From Desulfovirgula thermocuniculi DSM 16036 (GTDB lineage: Bacteria > Bacillota > Desulfotomaculia > Desulfotomaculales > Desulfovirgulaceae), in contig NZ_AUBR01000001.1 of assembly GCF_000429345.1 (NCBI RefSeq), forward strand, positions 62,001-126,000: 64,000 nucleotides of DNA, in the 5' to 3' direction. Shown one piece after another: positions 46,931 through 55,611 of this stretch (within the stretch, counting starts at the first letter, position 1; every line of letters begins with the position of its first letter). The position numbers were made by a program, and so were the translations under genes. The notes under the pieces were generated by a model. That model worked only from the letters and a program-made list of their open reading frames with translations. It searched no databases and had not been told where the DNA came from.

Positions 46931-48052
46931 ATGGCCAAAAGAAACTTGGGCAACGTGCGGCGCCTGGTGGTTAAGGTGGGCTCCAGCTCCCTCATTTACC
47001 CCACCGGGCGCCCCAACATTGCGCAGCTGGAGCATCTGGTGCGCCAGCTGGCCGACGTGCACAACCAGGGACGGGAGGTCCTCTTAGTCACTTCGGGGGC
47101 CATCGGCATGGGCCAACACCGGCTGGGCTACGCCCGCCGCCCCAAGAGCCTGCCGGAAAAGCAGGCGGCGGCGGCGGTGGGCCAGGGACTACTCATGCAC
47201 ATTTACGAAAAATTTTTTGCCGAGTACGGCATTACCGTGGGCCAGGTGCTGCTGACGCGGGAGGACTTCAGCGACCGCCGGCGCTTTTTAAACGCGCGCA
47301 ACACCCTCTACACGCTCCTGCGCCTGGGCGTGGTGCCCATCATTAACGAGAACGATACGGTGGCCGTGGAGGAGATAAAGTTCGGGGACAACGACAACCT
47401 GGCCGCCCTGGTGGCCACCCTGGTGGATGCCGACCTTCTGGTGCTCCTTTCGGACATCGACGGGCTCTACGACGACGACCCGCGCAAGAACCCTGCGGCC
47501 CGCCTCATTGCTGAGGTGAGCGAGATAACCCCCGAGCTGGAGGCCCTCAACGGGGCGAGCGGCTCGGCGGTGGGCACCGGGGGTATTGTGACCAAGCTGC
47601 AGGCCGCGCGCGTGGCCATGCACTCCGGGATCACCACCGTGCTGGCCAACTCCTCCTGCCCCGACGTGGTGCGCCGCATCCTGGCCGGCGAGCCGCTGGG
47701 CACGGTTTTCTGGCCGCAGGGCCGTCTGGAAAACCGAAAGCGCTGGATTGCCTTTGGCGCCGCCGTGCAGGGCCGCATTTACGTGGATGAGGGGGCGGCC
47801 CGGGCGCTCCTCTTAAACGGCAAGAGCCTCCTCCCCTCGGGCATCACCAGGGTGGAGGGCAACTTTGAAGTGGGCAACACCGTAAGCATATGCGATCCGG
47901 CAGGGCGCGAGATTGCCCGGGGGATAGTTAATTACTCTGCTCACGAGGTGGAGCGCATTAAGGGCTTAAAGACAAAGGATATCGCCCAGGTGCTGGGCTA
48001 CAAGGACTACGACGAAGTGGTGCACCGCAACAACATGGTGCTGGAGATCTAG
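46931..48052 (+). CDS. proB: Glutamate 5-kinase
   Basis: ProB, 373 residues, phosphorylates glutamate in the first step of proline synthesis. The amino-acid kinase domain shows VVKVGSSSLI, VTSGAIGMG, INENDTVAVEEIKFGDND and GTGGIVTKLQAA. The C-terminal PUA domain (about 275-373) is present. The ATG at 46931 is preferred; an in-frame extension overlaps the end of obg. The obg-proB-proA order is conserved in Clostridia. Confidence 0.97.
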   Translation: MAKRNLGNVRRLVVKVGSSSLIYPTGRPNIAQLEHLVRQLADVHNQGREVLLVTSGAIGMGQHRLGYARRPKSLPEKQAAAAVGQGLLMHIYEKFFAEYGITVGQVLLTREDFSDRRRFLNARNTLYTLLRLGVVPIINENDTVAVEEIKFGDNDNLAALVATLVDADLLVLLSDIDGLYDDDPRKNPAARLIAEVSEITPELEALNGASGSAVGTGGIVTKLQAARVAMHSGITTVLANSSCPDVVRRILAGEPLGTVFWPQGRLENRKRWIAFGAAVQGRIYVDEGAARALLLNGKSLLPSGITRVEGNFEVGNTVSICDPAGREIARGIVNYSAHEVERIKGLKTKDIAQVLGYKDYDEVVHRNNMVLEI

Positions 48053-48073
48053 GAGACGGGGAGGGAAGTTTCC

Positions 48074-49345
48074 TTGACGGCATCACTGGAGGATATCGAA
48101 AGGGAAGTGAGGGAGAAGGCCCGCAAGGCAAAGGAGGCCGCGCGCCACCTGGCCTACCTTTCCACAGAGGTCAAAAACCGCGCCCTTTTAGCCATGGCCG
48201 AAAGCCTGCTGCGCAGCCAGGAGGCCATATTGGAGGCCAACGAGGTTGACGTGCGGGCCGGCAGGGAGAAGGGGCTCTCCCGCGCCCTCATCGACCGCCT
48301 GCTGCTCACCCCGGAGCGCCTCGAAGACATGGCCAAGGGCTTGCGCACGGTGGCCTCCCTGCCCGACCCCGTGGGGGAAATCGAGGCCATGTGGCAGCGG
48401 CCCAACGGCCTGCAGATCGGCCGCATGAGGGTTCCCCTGGGGGTGGTGGGGGTAATTTACGAGGCGCGGCCCAACGTGACCGTGGATGCCGCCGGGCTGT
48501 GCCTAAAGGCCGGCAACGCCGTGGTGCTGCGGGGAGGGTCGGAAGCCATTAATTCCAACCGCGCCATTGCCGCCGTCATTGCCCTGGCCGCCGAGCGGGC
48601 AGGGGTTCCCGCCGGGGCCATCCAGCTCATCGAGAGCACCGACCGGGCGGCGGTAAACGTCATGCTCAAGTTAAACGGCCTCCTGGACGTGCTCATACCC
48701 CGGGGCGGGGCGGGCCTCATCCAGACGGTGGTGCAGAACGCCACCGTGCCGGTCATCGAAACCGGCGTGGGCAACTGCCACGTGTACGTGGACGAAGGCG
48801 CAGACCTGGAAATGGCCCGCACCATCGTCATCAACGCCAAGTGCCAGCGTCCGGGAGTGTGCAACGCCATGGAGACGCTGCTGGTGCATCGGGCGGTGGC
48901 GCCGGAACTTCTGCCGGGGCTCCTGGAGGAACTCAGGTCCTACGGCGTGGAGGTGCGGGGCTGCGGGCAGACCCGGGAGCTGGTGCCCTGGGTGGTGCCG
49001 GCCACGGAGGAAGACTGGGCCACCGAGTACCTGGATCTCATCCTGGCCGTGCGCGTAGTGGAATCCCTGGACGAGGCGCTGGACCACATTTACCGGTACG
49101 GTACCCGGCACTCGGAGGCCATCGTCACCCGCGACTACGCGCGGGCCAGGCGTTTCCTGCGGGAGGTTGACGCGGCGGCGGTTTACGTGAACGCCTCCAC
49201 CCGCTTCACCGACGGCTACGAGTACGGCTTCGGGGCGGAAATCGGCATCTCCACGCAAAAGCTCCACGCCCGCGGCCCTATGGGGCTGAGGGAGCTGACC
49301 ACGTACAAGTACGTGGTCTTCGGGGAGGGGCAGGTGCGCGGCTAG
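48074..49345 (+). CDS. proA: Gamma-glutamyl phosphate reductase
   Basis: ProA, 423 residues, reduces gamma-glutamyl phosphate to the semialdehyde with NADPH. It is an aldehyde-dehydrogenase superfamily protein with PLGVVGVIYEARPNVT, LRGGSEAINSN, and the catalytic cysteine in NAKCQRPGVCNAMETLLVH. TTG start with GGGAGGGAAG upstream. Its TAG stop shares CTAG (49342-49345) with the opposing LysR gene. Confidence 0.97.
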   Translation: MTASLEDIEREVREKARKAKEAARHLAYLSTEVKNRALLAMAESLLRSQEAILEANEVDVRAGREKGLSRALIDRLLLTPERLEDMAKGLRTVASLPDPVGEIEAMWQRPNGLQIGRMRVPLGVVGVIYEARPNVTVDAAGLCLKAGNAVVLRGGSEAINSNRAIAAVIALAAERAGVPAGAIQLIESTDRAAVNVMLKLNGLLDVLIPRGGAGLIQTVVQNATVPVIETGVGNCHVYVDEGADLEMARTIVINAKCQRPGVCNAMETLLVHRAVAPELLPGLLEELRSYGVEVRGCGQTRELVPWVVPATEEDWATEYLDLILAVRVVESLDEALDHIYRYGTRHSEAIVTRDYARARRFLREVDAAAVYVNASTRFTDGYEYGFGAEIGISTQKLHARGPMGLRELTTYKYVVFGEGQVRG

Positions 49346-50250
49346 GCCTTGGCCTGCAGGGCGGCGAGAGCCTCCCCTTCCTTGACGAAGCGGCAGAATT
49401 CCTCGCAGGCCCGGGACTGGAACTTGGTGCGGTGGCGGACGATCTTGAATTCCCTGGTGATGGTGAGGTCCTTTAGGCGCACGGGCTTAATGGTGCCCAG
49501 GGCCAGCTCCTTTTTGATGGTCAGCTTGGAGAGGAAGGAGATGCCCAGGCCCGCCTCCACCGCCTGCTTGATGGCCTGGATGCTGCCCAGCTGGATGATG
49601 CGGGTCGGCTTTACGTTAAGCTTTTTGAGGACGCCTTCGGCCACCAGGCGGGTGCCCGACCCCTCTTCCCGCAGGATGATGGTGCAGGAGGCCAGGTCCC
49701 TGGCCGATACCTGGGGCCTGGCCGCCAGCGGGTGGTCCGGCGGCACGATGAGCACCATTTCGTCGGTGAGGAAGGGCTCCGCCACCAGCTGGGCGTGCTC
49801 CACCGGCCCCTCCACCAGGGCCAGGTCGATGTTCCCTTCTACGGCCTGTTCGAGGATCATGGCGGTGTTGCCCGTGATCATGGCCAGCTCCACCTCCGGG
49901 TACTTGCGGGCAAAGGCCCCCAGCAGGCCCGGGAGGACGTACTCCCCGATGGTCATGCTGGCGCCTACCACGATCCTGCCCGTTACCAGGCCCATGAGGT
50001 CTGAAAGCGCCCTTTCGGCCTCCTGGTGCAGCTTAAGGATTTTCTGCGCGTAGGAGTAGAGGATGGTGCCGGCCTGGGTCAGCTCTACCTTGCGGTTGGA
50101 GCGCTCGAAAAGCCTGGCCTGGTAGTGCTCCTCCAGGGCCTGGATGTGCTGGCTGATGGCCGGCTGGGAAAGCCTGAGGGCCTTGGCGGCCCGGGAAAAG
50201 CTTTTCTTTTCGGCAACGGTGACGAAAACCCGCAGCTGGTGATCCAGCAT
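49342..50250 (-). CDS. LysR-family transcriptional regulator (CysL/CbbR-like)
   Basis: This 302-residue regulator has an N-terminal winged helix-turn-helix (FSRAAKALRLSQPAISQHIQALEEHYQARLFER, residues about 18-50) and a C-terminal effector-binding domain of the periplasmic-binding type. The overall sequence is closest to the CysL/CbbR group, which controls sulfur or carbon assimilation genes. It is divergent from nadD, and the 77 bases between hold imperfect TCAT/ATGA dyads (50272-50301) that could be its operator. Its target is not evident from the neighbours. Confidence 0.9.
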   Translation of the reverse strand: MLDHQLRVFVTVAEKKSFSRAAKALRLSQPAISQHIQALEEHYQARLFERSNRKVELTQAGTILYSYAQKILKLHQEAERALSDLMGLVTGRIVVGASMTIGEYVLPGLLGAFARKYPEVELAMITGNTAMILEQAVEGNIDLALVEGPVEHAQLVAEPFLTDEMVLIVPPDHPLAARPQVSARDLASCTIILREEGSGTRLVAEGVLKKLNVKPTRIIQLGSIQAIKQAVEAGLGISFLSKLTIKKELALGTIKPVRLKDLTITREFKIVRHRTKFQSRACEEFCRFVKEGEALAALQAKA

Positions 50251-50327
50251 AGCCTGACGACCCTCCTCAACCTGTCATAATTCTATGGAGCCCGTCATTT
50301 AAAGTCAACAAGGGGTTTTGGGCCGTT

Positions 50328-50942
50328 ATGAAGGCATGGAAGAGGATAGGACTTATGGGCGGCACCTTCGACCCCATTCACTACGGGCACCTGGTGGCCG
50401 CCGAAGGGGCCCGCCACAGCTTTGCGCTGGACAAGGTGATCTTCGTTCCCGCCGGCAGGCCCCCCCACAAGTCAGCCAGGCAGATTACCGATCCCTACCA
50501 CCGCTTCATCATGACGGAGCTGGCCGTGGCCTCCAACCCGTACTTTGAAACCTCCACCATTGAGGTGGAGCGCCCGGGCTACTCCTATACCATTGACACG
50601 GTGCGGCAGGTCAGGGAACTCTACCCGCACACGGAAATCTACTTTATTACCGGCGCCGACGCCGTGCTGGAGATCCTGAGCTGGAAGGACGTGGACGAGC
50701 TTTTGGAGATGTGCTGGTTTATTGCCGCTACCCGCCCCGGCTACCCCCTGGGGAACCTGCGCTCCCGCCTGAAGGGGAAAATCAAGGAGTCCCAGATGGA
50801 GCGCATCATACCTATGGAGGTGCCGGCCCTGGCCATCTCCTCCACGGACATCCGGGCCAGGGTGCGGGAAGGGCGCCCCATCAAGTACCTCCTTCCCGAG
50901 CCGGTGGAGGCCTACATTTTAAACCGGGGCCTATACAAATGA
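50328..50942 (+). CDS. nadD: Nicotinate-nucleotide adenylyltransferase
   Basis: NadD, 204 residues, makes nicotinate adenine dinucleotide in NAD synthesis. The nucleotidyltransferase motif is [15 protein letters not shown] (residues 8-22), and SSTDIRARV is the C-terminal ISSTxxR motif. The HD-domain gene yqeK, often between nadD and rsfS in Firmicutes, is absent here. Confidence 0.96.
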   Translation: MKAWKRIGLMGGTFDPIHYGHLVAAEGARHSFALDKVIFVPAGRPPHKSARQITDPYHRFIMTELAVASNPYFETSTIEVERPGYSYTIDTVRQVRELYPHTEIYFITGADAVLEILSWKDVDELLEMCWFIAATRPGYPLGNLRSRLKGKIKESQMERIIPMEVPALAISSTDIRARVREGRPIKYLLPEPVEAYILNRGLYK

Positions 50943-50996
50943 GGGCGCCTTGGGTAGTATAATGATCAAAGACTTTTTCACCGGGAGGCATGCCTT

Positions 50997-51368
50997 TTGA
51001 CCTTTTCCCCTCGCAAGCTGCTTGACACCATCGTGAAAGCGGCGGAAAACAAGAAGGCCTACGACGCCATCATTCTGGACATCAGCAGGCTCTCCATCAT
51101 TGCCGATTACTTCGTCATCTTCAGCGGGCGCTCCGTCACCCACGTACAGGCCATTGCCGAGGAGATCATCGAGGAAGTGGCCAGGAGTCACGGCCTCGTG
51201 CCCCGCCAGGAGGGCCTGCGGGGGGGCCAGTGGGTGCTGCTGGATTACGGCGACGTGGTGGTGCACGTGTTCAGGGAGCAGGAGCGCCAGTTCTACAACC
51301 TGGAGCGCCTGTGGGGCAATGCCCGCGTGCAGACCGTTGACAAAAGGGCAAGCTTATCGTATAATTAA
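50997..51368 (+). CDS. rsfS: Ribosomal silencing factor RsfS
   Basis: RsfS, 123 residues, binds L14 and blocks subunit joining under starvation. The conserved core is present: LDISRLSIIADYFVIFSGRS and the WVLLDYGDVVVHVFREQERQFYNLERLW segment. The TTG at 50997 has GGGAGG upstream. Its last codons contain a perfect consensus promoter for the downstream T-box/leuS unit, which accounts for the unusual ending ASLSYN. Confidence 0.96.
   Translation: MTFSPRKLLDTIVKAAENKKAYDAIILDISRLSIIADYFVIFSGRSVTHVQAIAEEIIEEVARSHGLVPRQEGLRGGQWVLLDYGDVVVHVFREQERQFYNLERLWGNARVQTVDKRASLSYN
51337..51365 (+). promoter_or_regulatory. Perfect consensus promoter of the tRNA-Ala/leuS unit
   Basis: TTGACA (51337-51342), a 17-base spacer and TATAAT (51360-51365) match the sigma-A consensus exactly. 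It lies inside the last ten codons of rsfS, and the stop codon follows the -10 directly. Transcription should start near 51372, at the beginning of the T-box leader. Confidence 0.92.
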
Positions 51369-51554
51369 CATTGCCTGCGAGCAGGAGAAAGGCCGTGAAG
51401 GGGAGCAGTAGGCAGGGAAGGCACCTCAAGAGAGCCGCCGGCAGGTGCGAGGCGGTGGTCCGGCCTGCCGAACTCGCCCTGGAGCTTCCCGGGGGAAGAG
51501 AGGTACCCCGGGACGGCGGGTGACCGTTAGCTCACCGCAAAGCGGGTAATACGT

Positions 51555-51629
51555 GGGGCTGTGGCGCAGAGGGAGCGCGCTTCCTTGGCATGGAAGAGGT
51601 CACGGGTTCAAGTCCCGTCAGCTCCACCA
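51555..51629 (+). tRNA. tRNA-Ala (anticodon GGC) inside the leuS T-box
   Basis: The 75-base gene folds completely: acceptor GGGGCTG/CAGCTCC including the alanine identity pair G3-U70, D stem GCGC/GCGC, anticodon stem CTTCC/GGAAG with loop TTGGCAT (anticodon GGC), and T arm ACGGG/CCCGT with loop TTCAAGT. The discriminator is A and CCA is encoded (51627-51629). The D loop is short but keeps the GG pair. It has no promoter of its own apart from the one at 51337-51365 and no terminator apart from the T-box terminator, so it must be cut from the leader. Confidence 0.95.
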
Positions 51630-51659
51630 CTTACCAATTAGGGTGGTACCGCGGGATTG

Positions 51660-51700
51660 GCCTCCCGTCCCTAAAGGCAAGGGGCGGGAGGCTTAAATTT
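51660..51700 (+). terminator. T-box terminator of leuS leader
   Basis: GCCTCCCGTCCC (51660-51671) and GGGGCGGGAGGC (51681-51692) form a 12-bp stem followed by TTAAATTT. Its 5' arm also pairs in the antiterminator, so the two structures exclude each other. It lies downstream of tRNA-Ala, so termination spares the tRNA. Confidence 0.9.
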
Positions 51701-51722
51701 ATGAGCAGTTTTAGGAGTGGGT

Positions 51723-54215
51723 GTGCAGGTGAGGGAACGCTACAACTTTAAGGAAATCGAGGCCAAGTGGCAGGCGCGCTGGGAAAAGGAAAAGCTGTAC
51801 AAAACTCCCGACTTTAGCCGTAAGCCCAAGTTCTACTGCCTGGAGATGTTCCCCTACCCTTCCGGCAAGCTGCACATGGGACACGTGCGCAACTACTCCA
51901 TCGGCGACGTGGTGGCCCGCTTTAAAACCATGCGGGGCTTCCACGTGCTGCACCCCATGGGCTGGGACGCCTTCGGGCTACCGGCGGAAAACGCGGCCAT
52001 CAAGCACGGCAACGTGCACCCCGCCGACTGGACCATGGACAACATCCGGGCCATGCGGGCGCAGCTGAAGCAGCTGGGCATCAGCTACGACTGGGACAGG
52101 GAGGTGGCCACTTGCCACCCCGGCTACTACAAGTGGACGCAGTGGCTCTTCCTGCAGCTCTACCACCGCGGCCTGGCCTACAAGAAAAAGGCGCCGGTTA
52201 ACTGGTGCCCCTCCTGCGCCACCGTGCTGGCCAACGAGCAGGTGGTCGGCGGCGGCGTCTGCGAGCGCTGCAAGACCCCCGTGGAAAGGCGGGAGCTGGA
52301 GCAGTGGTTCTTCAGGATCACCGCCTACGCCGAGCGCCTTCTCAAAGACCTGGAGTTGCTGGAGGGCTGGCCGGAGAAGGTCAAGGTAATGCAGGAGAAC
52401 TGGATAGGCAAGAGCGAGGGGGCGGAGCTGCGCTTTAAGGTGGCCGGCATGGAGGAGGAAATAGTCGTCTTTACCACCCGTCCCGACACGGTTTACGGAG
52501 TCACCTACATGGTGCTGGCCCCGGAGCACCCGCTGGTGGAAAAGCTCGTTGCCGGTAAGCCCCAGGAAGAAGAGGTACGGGAGTTCGTGCGCCGGGTGCG
52601 CAACATGCGGGAGATCGACCGCGCCTCCACCACCCTGGAAAAGGAAGGCGTCTTTACCGGGGTTTTTTGCGTGAACCCCTTTACCGGGGAGCAGGTGCCC
52701 ATCCTGGTGGCCAACTACGTGCTCATGGAGTACGGCACGGGGGCGGTGATGGGCGTGCCGGCCCACGACCAGCGGGACTTTGAATTTGCCCGCAAGTACA
52801 ACCTGCCCATCAGGGTGGTCATCCAGCCCCCCGGCGAGGAACTCGACCCGGAAACCATGACCTGTGCCTACGAAGGGGACGGGGTGATGGTTAACTCGGG
52901 GCCGTTTAACGGTCTTACCAAAGAAGAGGGCATCAAGGCAGTTGTCAAATACGCGGAGGAAAAGGGCCTGGGGCGGAGCGCGGTGAACTACCGCCTGCGG
53001 GACTGGCTCATTTCCCGCCAGCGCTACTGGGGAGCCCCCATCCCCATCATTTACTGCAAAGCTTGCGGCACGGTGCCCGTGCCCGAGGAGGACCTGCCGG
53101 TGCTCCTCCCCCGGGAGGTGGAGTTTAAGCCCACCGGCCAGTCACCCCTGGCCAGCTGCCCCGAGTTTGTAAACACCCGCTGCCCCCGCTGCGGGGGCCC
53201 GGCGCGGCGGGAAACCGACACCATGGACACCTTTGTGTGCTCCTCTTGGTACTACTACCGCTATACCAGCCCGCGGGATGAAAACCAGCCCTGGGACAGG
53301 GCCAAGGTGGACTACTGGCTGCCGGTGGACCAGTACATCGGGGGCGTGGAGCACGCCATCCTCCACCTGCTCTACTCCCGCTTCTTCACCAAGGTCCTCT
53401 ACGACCTGGGTCTGGTCAGCGTGCAGGAGCCCTTTACCAACCTCCTCACCCAGGGCATGGTTTTAAAAGACGGGGCCAAGATGTCCAAGTCCAAGGGCAA
53501 CATCGTGAGCCCCGAAGACATTGTGGAAAGGTACGGCGCCGATACGGCCCGGCTGTTCATCCTCTTTGCCGCACCTCCAGAGAAGGACCTGGAGTGGAGC
53601 GACCAGGGCGTGGAGGGCTGCTACCGCTTCCTCAACCGGGTGTGGCGGCTGGTGACGGCTGTGGCGCCGGAAATTGCCGGTGCTCCCTCCCGGCCCTCCG
53701 GCAGGCTGGTGGGGGTCAACCGGGAGATGCACCGCCTGACCCACCAGGCCGTTAAAAAGGTTACCGAGGACATCGAAAAGCGCTTCAACTTCAACACGGC
53801 CATCAGCGCCATCATGGAGCTGGTCAACGCCCTCTACCAGTACAGGGAGGTGCCGGAAACGGACCGCGACCCGGCGGTCATGCGGGAGGCCGTGGAGCAC
53901 CTGCTCCTCCTGCTGGCCCCCTTTGCCCCCCACATTGCCGAGGAGCTGTGGGAGGCCATCGGCCACCGGGAAAGCATCCACCGGCAGCCCTGGCCTGCCT
54001 ACGACCAAGAGGCCCTGGTGGAGGACGAGATCACCATTGTGGTGCAGGTCAACGGGCGGGTGCGGGAGCGGGTGCTGGTGCCCGCCGGTATCTCCACCGA
54101 GGAAATGAAGGAAGTGGTGCTCGCACAGCCCAGGGTGAGGCAGCTCCTGGAAGGCAAAGAGGTGCTCAAGATCATTCCCGTTCCCGGGAAGCTGGTGAAT
54201 ATCGTGGTGAGGTAG
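51723..54215 (+). CDS. leuS: Leucyl-tRNA synthetase
   Basis: LeuRS, about 830 residues, is a bacterial-type class Ia synthetase. HIGH occurs as HMGH in [14 protein letters not shown] (about residues 38-51) and KMSKS as KMSKSKGN (about 585). The CP1 editing domain (about 220-410) includes [22 protein letters not shown]. Zinc-binding cysteine pairs occur near 160 (CPSC, CERC) and 475 (CPRC). GTG 51723 is six bases after AGGAG; GTG 51717 is too close and GTG 51729 is possible. Control is by the T-box upstream. Confidence 0.96.
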   Translation: MQVRERYNFKEIEAKWQARWEKEKLYKTPDFSRKPKFYCLEMFPYPSGKLHMGHVRNYSIGDVVARFKTMRGFHVLHPMGWDAFGLPAENAAIKHGNVHPADWTMDNIRAMRAQLKQLGISYDWDREVATCHPGYYKWTQWLFLQLYHRGLAYKKKAPVNWCPSCATVLANEQVVGGGVCERCKTPVERRELEQWFFRITAYAERLLKDLELLEGWPEKVKVMQENWIGKSEGAELRFKVAGMEEEIVVFTTRPDTVYGVTYMVLAPEHPLVEKLVAGKPQEEEVREFVRRVRNMREIDRASTTLEKEGVFTGVFCVNPFTGEQVPILVANYVLMEYGTGAVMGVPAHDQRDFEFARKYNLPIRVVIQPPGEELDPETMTCAYEGDGVMVNSGPFNGLTKEEGIKAVVKYAEEKGLGRSAVNYRLRDWLISRQRYWGAPIPIIYCKACGTVPVPEEDLPVLLPREVEFKPTGQSPLASCPEFVNTRCPRCGGPARRETDTMDTFVCSSWYYYRYTSPRDENQPWDRAKVDYWLPVDQYIGGVEHAILHLLYSRFFTKVLYDLGLVSVQEPFTNLLTQGMVLKDGAKMSKSKGNIVSPEDIVERYGADTARLFILFAAPPEKDLEWSDQGVEGCYRFLNRVWRLVTAVAPEIAGAPSRPSGRLVGVNREMHRLTHQAVKKVTEDIEKRFNFNTAISAIMELVNALYQYREVPETDRDPAVMREAVEHLLLLLAPFAPHIAEELWEAIGHRESIHRQPWPAYDQEALVEDEITIVVQVNGRVRERVLVPAGISTEEMKEVVLAQPRVRQLLEGKEVLKIIPVPGKLVNIVVR

Positions 54216-54219
54216 GGGC

Positions 54220-54666
54220 CTACTCTTCCCCTGCCTCCTCGATGCCCAGCCGCCGCAGGAGGTAGTTGAGGCGCAGGGTGATGTACCCCAGGAGGGCGCC
54301 CAGCAGGGCGGGCAGGTACAGGCCGGCGGCAATGCCGGTGCCCAGGGCGGCGGTTACCCAGATGCTGGCGGCGGTGGTCAGGCCGCGGATGTGGTCGTGG
54401 TCTTTAAAGATGATGCCTCCGCCGATGAAGCCCACCCCGGTGACGACCTGCGCCGCCACGCGGGTGGGGTCTGCGGGCAGGTAGGCGGCTTCCCTTTGCG
54501 GGAAGCCGTAGCTGCCGATGAGGGTGAAAAGGGCGGCTCCCAGGGCGACCAGGGTGTGGGTGCGCACGCCGGCGGGCTTGTGGCGCCTCTCCCTCTCCAG
54601 GCCGATAAAAAAGCCGACCAAAAAAGCCAGCACCAGGCGGAAGGCCATCTCTTTTGCGTCCACCAC
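54220..54666 (-). CDS. MgtC/SapB family membrane protein
   Basis: This 148-residue protein has four to five transmembrane helices and the family signature GFFIGLERERRHKPAGVRTHTLVALGAALFTL, then TGVGFIGGGIIFKD and GLTTAASIWVTAALG. Relatives are connected with growth in low Mg2+ and with regulation of ATP synthase or membrane potential. The GTG start has GAGAGGGGG upstream. Convergent with leuS. Confidence 0.92.
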   Translation of the reverse strand: MVDAKEMAFRLVLAFLVGFFIGLERERRHKPAGVRTHTLVALGAALFTLIGSYGFPQREAAYLPADPTRVAAQVVTGVGFIGGGIIFKDHDHIRGLTTAASIWVTAALGTGIAAGLYLPALLGALLGYITLRLNYLLRRLGIEEAGEE

Positions 54667-54726
54667 GGGAAAACCCCCTCTCTTGTGGCCATATTCTGGC
54701 CCGCCTGCGTGCTGGCTATGCGTTTT

Positions 54727-55596
54727 TTAGCCCATGACGTCGGAGAGCGTCAGCTCCCGGGCGTCCACCGGCGCCCGCAGGTCCCGCTGGTGGAAAAAGC
54801 CCACCTGCAACCTGCCCCGGTAAATGCTCTCGCTCAAGCCCTCCTCGTTGAGCTTGGCAATGTAGATGTTGTTGTCGTGGTCCACTCCCACCAGGCGGTA
54901 CCTGCCGTTGGGGGGAGAGATCACCCTCCAGCGCCCGTTTCCTTCCCGCATGTTGACGGTGTTGTGGGTGAGGTCGTCGTAAATGAGGGTGTCCTGGTCA
55001 AAGAGCACGGCAATGCGCCCGATGTTGTTGGTATTGAGGTAGATGCGGGCCAGGTTGTGGTTGGCGTCGGTACGGTAGATGCGGTAGATGTTGGATGCCG
55101 TTTTGACCTGGATATAGATGACGTTGGTGGCCACGGAGTAGGCCACGTCGGTAATCCTGCTCCCCTTGGGCAGCTCCTTGATGGTGGTGGCCACCTCGTG
55201 GATGCCCGGCTCGGGGAACAGCTGGGTCAGGGTGACCTCGGTCTGCGCGGCGCCGTCGTGGTAAAGGCCCATGAGGGCCAGGTCCCGGTCCTCCAGCCAT
55301 TTAAAGTAGGAAACCCTCTTCTCCTCCAGGTCCACGGTGCGCACCAGCTTCTTGTCCTTCATGGAGTAAATCTCCACCTGGTCGTTCTTCACATGGGCCA
55401 TGTAGCGCCGGTCCCGGGAGTAATAGACCTTGCCGGTGGTGACAATGTCTTCCTTGCCCGTTACTGCGCCTACCTGGAAGGGGGAAGCGGGAGCAAGGAG
55501 GACCCTGTCCAGGTAGAGGTACACGCCCGCCTGCAGGACGGCGGCAGCCGCCAGCCAGGCCAGGAGCTTGCCTATTTTCCCCGCTCTTTTAGGCAC
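54727..55596 (-). CDS. Membrane-anchored beta-rich protein of unknown function
   Basis: This 289-residue protein has one N-terminal transmembrane helix (about residues 10-30) and an outside domain with repeated short beta-strand patterns (YYSRDRRYMAHVKNDQVEIYS, RLVGVDHDNNIYIAKLNEEG), suggestive of a beta-propeller fold. I do not recognise a named family. It lies 15 bases after the phosphodiester glycosidase gene and is probably cotranscribed with it, so a role in the cell envelope or exopolysaccharide is possible. Confidence 0.7.
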   Translation of the reverse strand: MPKRAGKIGKLLAWLAAAAVLQAGVYLYLDRVLLAPASPFQVGAVTGKEDIVTTGKVYYSRDRRYMAHVKNDQVEIYSMKDKKLVRTVDLEEKRVSYFKWLEDRDLALMGLYHDGAAQTEVTLTQLFPEPGIHEVATTIKELPKGSRITDVAYSVATNVIYIQVKTASNIYRIYRTDANHNLARIYLNTNNIGRIAVLFDQDTLIYDDLTHNTVNMREGNGRWRVISPPNGRYRLVGVDHDNNIYIAKLNEEGLSESIYRGRLQVGFFHQRDLRAPVDARELTLSDVMG

Positions 55597-55611
55597 CGGC
55601 CCATCCCCCCG

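Larger units (their letters stand above)
51372..51700 (+). promoter_or_regulatory. leuS T-box riboswitch interrupted by tRNA-Ala
   Basis: Stem I is canonical: AGTA (51407-51410), helix GGCAGG/CCTGCC (51411-51416 with 51464-51469), apical AGAGAG and GGCAGGTGCGAG motifs, and specifier CTC (51473-51475, Leu) after GAA. A CCCGGGG/CCCCGGG hairpin (51488-51512) and GTGACCGTTAGCTCAC follow. Then, instead of a Stem III hairpin, comes a complete tRNA-Ala (51555-51629). Ten bases later the antiterminator begins, AGGGTGGTACCGCGGG (from 51640), with bulge TGGT at 51644-51647. The terminator is GCCTCCCGTCCC/GGGGCGGGAGGC (51660-51671 with 51681-51692). Uncharged tRNA-Leu should favour leuS expression. Confidence 0.92.
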
